Part shown: positions 56,578 to 64,000 of the stretch, piece after piece
Position numbering within the stretch: position 1 is the stretch's first letter
Layout of the letters: the number at the start of each line of letters is the position of its first letter
Origin: Lomentospora prolificans
Taxonomy: Eukaryota; Ascomycota; Sordariomycetes; Microascales; Microascaceae
Direction: 5' to 3'
DNA length: 64,000 nucleotides
Assembly (NCBI GenBank): GCA_029532625.1
Contig: JARFXM010000003.1
Location: forward strand, 1,736,001 to 1,800,000
Translations under genes and position numbers: made by a program
The notes under the pieces: generated by a model
Databases searched by the model: none
Told to the model about the DNA's origin: nothing
The model's input: only the letters and a program-made list of their open reading frames with translations

Positions 56578-57699
56578 AGTGACGGCGGTTATCTTCTGTT
56601 TCCGTACCCAAAAGTTAAACGATCAATTGGCGGCCGATGGGAAAGGGCAGCAATGGCAACTTGAGTGCGAGGTTGGAGAATTATCGTGATAGGTGGTAGT
56701 AGATGGGAATTATGAGGACAAAAAATTTCTGGTAGACCCAATCGATAAGACGATACGTACCAGCAGTGTTAGTGGTGGGGGGGCCATGTGATCACGTGAT
56801 TATTCACCGAACCGACCACGGTGAAGCAGCCCCCAAAGTAACGAGGCCCATCTCCGTGAGATAAGAGACGAGGTGCTTTCGTGTTTCGTTTGCCTTTTAG
56901 GTGCAAATGCGCCCAGCTGTGATATGGTCCACAGATCTCAACCCGAGCACGGTGCAGTTACTCGCAGAAGATGACGATATACTGGGGGTAAACAGTCTCG
57001 TTTTTGGAATTGCGGGTCCATATATTGGGACTTTCAGCCCTCCTAATTTATCGTGCTATATGTCTAGAGTTCACAACGACGCCGCTGCTTGGCAACAGCC
57101 GTTATCATGTCGTTGAATCGGTTCTATGACGGTGATCGCTCCCAAAAGATTCGATGGATACAAGCGGGAATGAAACGTATGGTTTTTACGCCCCAAGCCC
57201 GACTGACTTCGACATTAAACTTGAGAATCAATAGATGTCGATACGGCAATCTAAGAAACAAAGCCTCATCTTCACACTCTCGAAATGGTTGGAGCCTTGC
57301 GCTCTTTTTTCAAGATCTGATTGGGGTCACTTGCAGATGGCATTCCGAGTTAGGGAATGGTCTGTGCCAACCAGATCCCTGTCGATCTCCAAGAAAATAC
57401 GTACCCCACTTGTAGGGAAGCTAATTGTAAGGCTTGTTAAAAGGGGTAAGCGGTGTGTGATAAACGCCGAGAGCCTCAACAAAGTCCGTTGAGGTCTTCA
57501 CTTTCGGAAGCTCCAGGGCTGTCCATTCATTGCCAAGTGATCCTTTTCTTTTTTTTGCTAGCTCTACCTTTCCAATCACTCTCTCCTACCACCCCCTTCT
57601 CACATCTCACTTGTTTCTTGAACCCTAGGCAATTGCCAAGTGAATCAAAACGAGAACCACCGAGACCACGCAAGGGAAAGCAACCGGGTTCGCCACACA
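56578..57699. promoter_or_regulatory. Divergent promoter region between NOP10 and the Sec14-like gene
   Basis: About 1.1 kb, no supported gene. C/T-rich sequence close to 57540-57640 suggests the leader of the Sec14-like gene. Contains TGATCACGTGATTA near 56788-56801, a palindromic E-box-like (CACGTG) site. Confidence 0.5.
56788..56801. promoter_or_regulatory. Palindromic CACGTG (E-box) site
   Basis: TGATCACGTGAT is a self-complementary core extended around CACGTG, the site of bHLH factors such as Cbf1-type proteins. It lies about 210 bases upstream of the NOP10 start. Inference only. Confidence 0.45.
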
Positions 57700-58928
57700 A
57701 TGGCGACTATTGAGAACTCGCCGCCCGCTACCGCGCCGACCGACGGCCAGGAGAAAGCCCCTGCTGTTTCCAAGACCCCAATTGAGTCTCCGGCCGCCTC
57801 CGCCAAAATCCCGGCCCGTCCGGAGCTCACAGCCGCCGAGCAAACCAAGTACGACTGGCTTGTCGCGCAGGTGAGGACCTGGACCGAGATCAAGGTCGAG
57901 GCTGCGACTGCGAAGAACAAGGGTGGTCCCATCACGGACGATGAGCGCATGTGGCTAACCCGCGAGTGCCTTATCCGGTACCTCCGGGCGACCAAGTGGA
58001 ACGAGAAGGAGTCAGAAAAGAGGCTACACGACACCCTAGCTTGGAGACGAGAATTCGGCGCTGACGATCTGACCGCCGACTATATCTCCCCAGAGAATGA
58101 AACGGGGAAGCAGATACTTTTGGGTTATGATAAGGAGAGTAGGCCGTGCCATTACCTCAGTCCTGGGAGGCAGAACACAGAGCCATCGCACCGACAGGTG
58201 GAGCACCTTGTCTACATGGTTGATAGGGTCATCGATATCATGCCCGCTGGCCAGGAGACACTATCATTGATGATCAACTTCAAGCAGAGCAAGTCCAGGA
58301 AGTATACTGCACCAGGTCTTGGTCTCGCAAGGGAGTGCCTCAACATTCTGCAGATGCACTACCCTGAGAGGCTTGGCCGTGCCCTCATCGTCAATGGTAA
58401 GGTTTACTTACCACCTACCAACGTCATAGCGATCTTCACTCACTAAAATATTGCCATACTTTAGTACCGTTCATGGTCTGGGGCTTCTTCAAGCTCATTA
58501 CCCCCTTCATCGACCCTAGGACACGCGAGAAACTCAAGTTCAACGAAGACATGACTCAATTCGTCCCCGCCGAGCAACTTTGGTCCGAGTACCAGGACCA
58601 AGGAAAGCTAGATTTTGACTACGATCACTCGGAATATTGGCCCGCTCTTTCGAAGATGTGCGAACAAAAGCGTAAGGAGCGCAAGGAGCGGTGGATCGCT
58701 GGAGGAAAGCAAATCGGAGAGTTGGAGGATTATCTTTGGGGAGGAGTCGAGTCTGGTATCGGAGCTGGCGCAGAAGCTGAGAGCGCTGCTGCCGCTGCCG
58801 AAAACGAGCAAAAGGCCGAGACCACTCCAGAAGATTTGAAGATAGCTGACCTGAAGATTGAGGAGAGGAAGGTTGAGGAGGATAAGATGGAGGGGGCGCC
58901 GCCTACAGAAGTCAAGGCTGCTGCTTAA
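57700..58928 (+). CDS. Sec14-like CRAL-TRIO lipid-transfer protein
   Basis: Predicted cytosolic phosphatidylinositol/lipid exchange protein, 386 residues from exons 57700-58396 and 58465-58928. After an Ala/Pro-rich start comes the CRAL-TRIO N-terminal helix region (ECLIRYLRATKWNEKESEKR and LAWRREFGADDL). The lipid-binding domain reads GYDKESRPCHYLSPGRQNT, QVEHLVYMVDRVIDIMPAG, ECLNILQMHYPERLGRALI and, after the intron, VPFMVWGFFKLITPFIDPRT. The C-terminal quarter is Ala/Glu/Lys-rich and probably disordered. The order and spacing resemble Pdr16/Csr1-type Sec14 homologues more than Sec14 itself, but I cannot fix the orthologue. Start chosen at the ATG in ACACAATGGCG; an upstream non-ATG extension remains open but is unlikely. 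Confidence 0.92.
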
Positions 58929-59410
58929 TGTTCTGAAGAACACTAATGGCTGGCAAAGTAGGGCGTAAATACGGATTCCCGCACATTAGCACCTACGGTT
59001 TAACAGGATCATAGTCTGCGTCTAAGCGACTGTTGAGGTCTTATCACGTCCTAAGCTGAAAGCAATCGCTAGCATCACGACTACCAGTGAGCAAAGGCTC
59101 ACATAATAATAAATTCAAATAATTAAAGCCGTGAAATTGGTTCCGAGAATTTTCTCTCACGTCGTTCTCTATCTGTGCTCGATATCGATTAGAAAACGCG
59201 CAGTCGAGTGTCTGCGCTGTTTCCGTAATGGAGTTGAAGCTTCACTAGGATGACAAGGCTGTTTCCCCACGTTACAACCTAAATTCCGAAGCCTCATTCT
59301 CCTCACAAAAACTCCACCGACCGCCCTCATCCTACCACAATTCCCACACCCCGTCCGCACCGCACCTCTACCTCGGCCGCGCATATCGCAGTCGAGCTGC
59401 CGAACCCAAC
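58929..59410. other. Intergenic spacer upstream of the TRAPP gene
   Basis: About 480 bases with no gene. AT-rich near 59100-59130, then C-rich close to the TRAPP gene start, as expected for 3' UTR followed by promoter. Confidence 0.55.
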
Positions 59411-60181
59411 ATGTCCAGTTTACAAACCAACAAAGGCCCGGGAAAGGAGCAATCCGGCCTCCGATACCCTAGTAATGGCAAAACCATCTACCACCGCCCG
59501 TTAAACCGGACCAAGACGAGCGAACTCAGCCAGGCGAGCTTCGCCTACCTCTTCTCCGAGATGGTTGGCTATGCGCAGCGGCGTGTAAGGGGGATCCAGG
59601 ACCTCGAGCAACGGTGAGTCCTCAATCACCCCCCTAGCTAGCTCCAATCGACCCTCTTTAGCCCTTGGAATGCCTTTCGTTCCCTAACCTCCCACCCCGG
59701 GCAAGAAGCTAATATATGGTGTCCGCGTAGGCTCAACGCACAAGGCCACCCCATCGGCCTCAAGCTCCTCGACCTCCTCATCCACCGAGAACCCGCCCGC
59801 AATCAAGTCCGCCCCCTCACCATCATCGCCCTCCTCCATTTCATCAAGCAGTCCGTGTGGACCCATCTCTTCAACCGCCAGGCCGACCGCCTCGAAAAGT
59901 CGGCCAACCCCGAGACTCCCGACGAGTACATGATCATTGATAACGAGCCGCTCGTCAACGCCTATATTAGCGTGCCGCGTGAAATGTCGCAGCTCAACTG
60001 CGCCGCCTTCGTCGCGGGCATCGTTGAGGGTGTATGCGACGGAGCTGGGTTTCCCGCCAAGGTTGGCGCGCATTCAGTAGGGAAGGAAGGGGAGGGCGAG
60101 ATGTGGCCGGGGAGGACGGTCTTTTTGGTTAAGTTTGCGCCAGAAGTGTTGGAGAGGGAGGCTTATTTGGGCAAGGCTTAA
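59411..60181 (+). CDS. TRS31: TRAPP complex subunit TRS31/TRAPPC5
   Basis: Bet3-family core subunit of the TRAPP tethering complexes that activate Ypt1/Rab1 in ER-Golgi traffic. Exons 59411-59613 and 59731-60181 encode 217 residues. The family opening is GKTIYHRPLNRTKTSELSQ and SFAYLFSEMVGYAQRRV, then LEQRLNAQGHPIGLKLLDLL across the intron. Next are LLHFIKQSVWTHLFNRQADR, EYMIIDNEPLVNAYISVP and NCAAFVAGIVEGVCDGAGFP, ending in the TVFLVKF strand. All are hallmark TRS31 blocks, distinguishing it from Bet3 and Trs33. A small insertion (HSVGKEGEGEMW) sits before the last strand. The intron is 117 bases with GTGAGT donor and GCGTAG acceptor. Confidence 0.95.
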
Positions 60182-60506
60182 ATGCCCTTGCGAGGGCAGG
60201 ATATCAACACATATCACGACAGATTGCGGAAGTTTGACACTCTGTAATGGGGCATGCAGAGTCTGAGCATTCATACTTACGGCGTTTGGGAGGGATATAA
60301 CGGAGTTGATGGATATATTGATACTAGAAATCACATGCAATCCCATACAGGGAGCTTCTGGGGCATAACAGTTGCAAGGTATCATAGTCTGCCACCTCGC
60401 AAAATATCATTGCTTTCGTGACAAGTCCGCCTATCGCTTTGGGATTCCATTCCCTGTCTCAGGGTCCAAAGGCCGTGCTTGATTCAACCGTCCTCCGGCC
60501 TTTCCC
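60182..60506. terminator. Convergent 3' region between TRS31 and the small minus-strand gene
   Basis: About 325 bases with no gene; two 3' ends meet here. Confidence 0.45.
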
Positions 60507-60910
60507 TTATCGAGGTAGCTTCCTTCCCGCACTCGCCGCCGGTCCTTTCGGCTTCGGGCCCCTATCCATCAGCTCTCTCAAACCGAGATCCCTCCATGCC
60601 GGCTCCTTTACTCGCTGCGTAGCTTTCTGGATACCAAAGGCCGCATGCTGATCCGGCACAACGTCGTCCTCGTCTTCGGGGTTTACAGGCTGATGTTCCG
60701 GCTTGACGTAGACCTCGTCGTTGGGGAGCTTGTCCTTGGAGAAGTCCTCGAAAAGGTCCGCATCGCGGGGCCGATGCATGTGGACGTAGGTGTAGGCCGC
60801 ATCCTTGTTCTACGCTGCGCATTAGCAGGCCACCAACCACGGGGTATGGGTGGAAATTGCACGGGTGAGATTGCTGTAGTCCGTGTCTAAGGTGGGGAGG
60901 GCAGTACCAT
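60507..60910 (-). CDS. Small conserved-looking protein, not recognised
   Basis: The clear part is exon 60809-60507, 100 codons plus stop: NKDAAYTYVHMHRPRDADLF, PNDEVYVKPEHQPVNPEDED and KATQRVKEPAWRDLGLRELM. Upstream, a GCTAATG branch point and GTAG acceptor define an intron, and the donor GTACTG (60907-60902) follows ATG at 60910-60908. The ATG may itself be the start codon, giving a 101-residue protein. Alternatively the exon extends up to 60990 and adds EEGGASSEALTALGTFIM, which also reads as coding. The protein is hydrophilic, Asp/Pro/Lys-rich, without signal peptide or membrane helix in the main exon. I do not recognise the family. Conserved-looking motifs and splice signals make a real gene likely. 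Confidence 0.55.
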
Positions 60911-60990
60911 GATGAATGTCCCAAGGGCGGTCAAGGCCTCAGAACTAGCCCCTCCCTCCTCAACGCTGCAATGGCCGAATACCCGTTCGC

Positions 60991-63900
60991 CTGATAGGAA
61001 TGTAAAGTACGCGATTCAAGGCGCCGCAATGTCTTCTGATAAGTTGACTAGCTAGGGGCACATGCTGCTCTTCCGGAGGTTTGAAGCGGTTAAGGCGAAG
61101 TTTCTGGGTCGCGACGCGTGGCGGGGCTAAAAAATGTAGAGGGGCCGAATGGATCAATTTGATCAAGAGCGGCCGTCCATATGACCACGGAGCCGACAAG
61201 CTCAATGCTAGTCTCATGAGACTCGAACCAATATCAAAACCAGAGGAGTTAATTTTGGAGGCTTTTTCGTCAGCTAAGATGATTATCCCGAGTTACTGGG
61301 CTAGACACTAGTGTCAAAATCAAGATATACAAACGACAACCATTCGCGGGACGTCGGAACCGGACGACCACTGGAATAGTCGCTCGAAACCACCATCGGA
61401 TGAGTATTTCGATGCACATCTCAAGGCAACTTGATATTGCGTCGATTGACCATCTATCCTCGATCTCTTTAGCCCGGAACGCCACCAAAGTTTCGTCCGA
61501 CCAGCGTCCCCTCAGGACGGCCATCACCATTCCGTTGGGTGGCTTGATGGAAGGGGTCGTGCTTTTGCAACCTCGAAGATCTAGTATATGGATGAATAAA
61601 GCGAACTTGGCACGGAATGATAGCAAGGGCAAGCTTCCCGGGTCTTTTGTCCCAGTGACATTTACATCCGGCAAGAGGATCTATCGGGAGAAGTCCGAGA
61701 TCGAGCCCGTCCATAACGGGTCTTAATTTGTGATCCCGAATGGAATCCCGGAACCGTAAACCTAAAAGTGCTGCCGATCAGATGATAGATCAACCACTCC
61801 CAGTTTTACTCCCTATATCCATCACTAAGCATACGAGATCTTGCCGTAATGTAATAGACTTTGGGGGGACAGCACACCAGCAAGTCGGGAGTCCTTCTCT
61901 TCCGGAGTCAGAGGTGGACGCGGCCCGGACCTGCCAGGCCAAGCCTCGGCTAGGATTTTAGAAAGCGTAACGACTAGCCACCATGTTCGCCCCATCTCCA
62001 GTCCAGCCCAATCATCGACTTATCAAGGCCTCCCCCATCGCATGTCTCACTAACCCCTCTCGAGAGCAAGGCGATCCTAGTCAACCAACGTCCTAGATAT
62101 TACATACTATTAATGTCGCCAGAGTCCTCGGCCTGAACGTAGAGGGTCCTGTTGTCTTTCCTCAGCCTCATTCATCCATCACGTAGCCAACGCGGCTTCT
62201 GCTCACTGATAGAGTAGGAGTAAAGGACGATCTAGGCCACAACGTCCGGGTGAGACAGGCTGGTTGCGGACTTGGCGCCGACTAAGGCTCCGCCGAGCAA
62301 TCCAGGCCTTCATCGCGCGAAATGTAGATATTGACCATTCCGAGATAGGAAGCGACAGTTAATGGAATTCAGCGACGAGGGCAACGCCGTTGATTACAGG
62401 GTTTCACATGGCACGCCAGGTCCTGACTTGTAGTGCGCATGTATTTATCGCTACTTGGGTTCATAGTGAGATTATGCGGCGGCGATCGGCCGGGTTTCAC
62501 GCCTCTCTCTCATCAGGGTCTCTACCACGTCGCCGGCGGGAACGGAGGTTTGCGCCGTGAGCCCTCCAAGACGATATCAGCAACCGCTTTTACAACTGGA
62601 ACTGTTCAGTGACTAGATCCTTTGTAAGGCGGAGCTACAATATTTTCGGTGCTGCATCTTTGGGCGGGTTGAACACAGCGAATTCATCAATCCCAAGCGT
62701 AGGATAGAATTTGGTTGCTGTATGGGTGTGAGAAGGCTATGTTCTTCCTCCAGAGAAAGTCGATGGGCCCCGTGAGCCTCTTGTCTCTCGTGGATGCATA
62801 ACTAACCCGATATAAGGTGGTCAGCTGGATCTTTGCCCATCACCCTCGGATCGAAACAATCTCGATCAGGACCCCTTGTTGGTATAACTCTTGTCAAGAG
62901 GAGATGCGTGAATTATTACGATGGAAAATAGCTGCGAGAATTCTTAAGAACCTAAGAATAGGACCAGCTATTAGTTCAATCGCAGAATAAGACGCAATAT
63001 ATTTGGCACTAGCACCGGTTTCACGGCGACCCTTCCGCCTGGCCGGGATGGCAGAGGTTCCATCCATGCAGCCCCAGAGTGACCGCGGCCTATTATAACA
63101 ATGCGGAACCTCGAGAAGGGACACCCATTTTAATAGGCAAGAGACGGTTAGGAAAGAGCCCGGGGAGATCAGCACCAGCCGAGGAGCGCTTACTCAAGAA
63201 GCAGCTGCACATCACTCCGCACTGAAAACCGCAATAGAGTTCACGGCAGATCATCTTAGTTTGCGAAACCATCGAGTGGCAGAGGCTAAGACCCCACAAC
63301 TTTCCCATTTGACGCCTGTGGCTAAGCCTTCTTCAGAGGCGAGAGCTGGCCTCAAAATAGTGCCTACTTAGTCTTCCCCTCTTTTGATAGCTTCCCTGTG
63401 ATTGCCATCCGACAGAATACAATGGGCCCCTCGTCTGCCTGCCAAAAGTTTGTGAAGAGGTTCCGACCTGTTCGTTTTACGGAGCGAAGTCTCCCGTTTC
63501 TCATAGAAACCTGATCAGCGTTGCAAAAGAGGTTCGAGAGTTTCTGACGATGGGTTAATACGAGGGAATATAAGAGGCCAGGGCCGATTGTGCCACTCGG
63601 TTCCCCCAAGAGGTGGAACTTCTGCCGCCGCGTAATTCGAGTATTTTCAACAGGTCAATCGATATCGACCCTTGGCGAATGTAAAAGGTACCTATACGAC
63701 ACACCTGATTAGTGTGAAAGAATTTCGTAGCTGGTACTTCTAGACAGCCCTGGTCATCAACCCCTTCCCACGTCTCGGTCATTCTTGACCGGACGTGGGT
63801 TCCTCAGAAGATGAAAGCTAAGGGAGTGAGTCTATCGTTTGTGGCGGGTGATGGAGGAATTGGCCCCAAAGAGAAAGGACCGATCGACTTTTTCCGACGT

Positions 63901-64000
63901 ATTCATTCCTGTACGAACATCGCCTCACAGAGCGCGCAAAGGCACCAGAACCAAAGGAGCAAGAGGGACAGCGCCTTCTCCACCGAGTTCAATAGTCGAG
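60991..64000. other. Right-end stretch without a supported gene
   Basis: About 3 kb. Overlapping frames of up to 134 codons (for example 61270-61674 minus against 61400-61726 plus) have no motifs or splice structure. A minus-strand phrase WGCMDGTSAIPARRKGRRE near 63010-63075 faintly recalls a DDE-type transposase strand but has no supporting context. A gene whose body lies to the right of the window could start here unseen. Confidence 0.5.

Noticed and set aside
61270..61726. Overlapping 134- and 108-codon frames on opposite strands
   Set aside because: Mutually exclusive, no family motif, no splice sites; insufficient to call a gene.
62894..63175. GCMDGTSAIPARRKG phrase resembling a DDE transposase strand
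   Set aside because: Isolated phrase, no catalytic partners, no terminal repeats seen.

Overview
The window reads as nuclear DNA of a filamentous ascomycete (Pezizomycotina, probably Sordariomycetes). Genes are GC-rich and split by short introns (about 48-195 nt) with GT..AG ends and CTAAC-type branch points. Fungal-only families are present: a C2H2 plus fungal transcription-factor-domain regulator, a UstYa-like protein, a CBM1 protein and fungal glucosylceramide synthase. Intergenic spaces hold poly-T and poly-A tracts and microsatellites. No CRISPR array, rRNA, complete tRNA or intact transposon was recognised. All exon maps were built by hand from frame, splice-site and motif continuity.

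Left part (1-18 kb): the 3' part of a cytochrome P450; a secreted bicovalent-FAD (BBE-type) oxidoreductase; an ADP-ribosylglycohydrolase; a low-confidence membrane-protein remnant; a large zinc-finger regulator; and the Rps3 chaperone YAR1. Centre-left (18-36 kb): a SPO11 homologue with an in-frame TAG; divergent from it, lanosterol synthase ERG7; then a mitochondrial gamma-butyrobetaine-dioxygenase-like enzyme, SGT1 (with an apparent frameshift before its SGS domain), tRNA-splicing endonuclease SEN2, glucosylceramide synthase, an MFS transporter and a secreted intradiol dioxygenase.

Centre-right (36-54 kb) is gene-sparse and accessory-like: a UstYa-like (DUF3328) protein converging on a small secreted CBM1 protein with a repetitive Pro/Asp tail, then the most striking gene of the window. 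That gene is a 1662-aa synthetase with adenylation and thiolation domains followed by three units of paired membrane segments plus a hexapeptide (left-handed beta-helix) domain. This is the layout of epsilon-poly-L-lysine synthetase-type enzymes. It is followed by about 4.6 kb without a convincing gene. Right part (54-61 kb): compact housekeeping genes NOB1, NOP10, a Sec14-like lipid-transfer protein, a TRS31-type TRAPP subunit and a small unrecognised gene. The last 3 kb look gene-free.

Several genes share a theme without forming an operon: ribosome biogenesis (YAR1, NOB1, NOP10), tRNA maturation (SEN2), sterol and sphingolipid supply (ERG7, glucosylceramide synthase, Sec14-like) and vesicle tethering (TRS31). 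The accessory genes (P450, BBE oxidase, intradiol dioxygenase, UstYa-like, CBM1, poly-amino-acid synthetase-like) fit a saprobic or plant-associated lifestyle.
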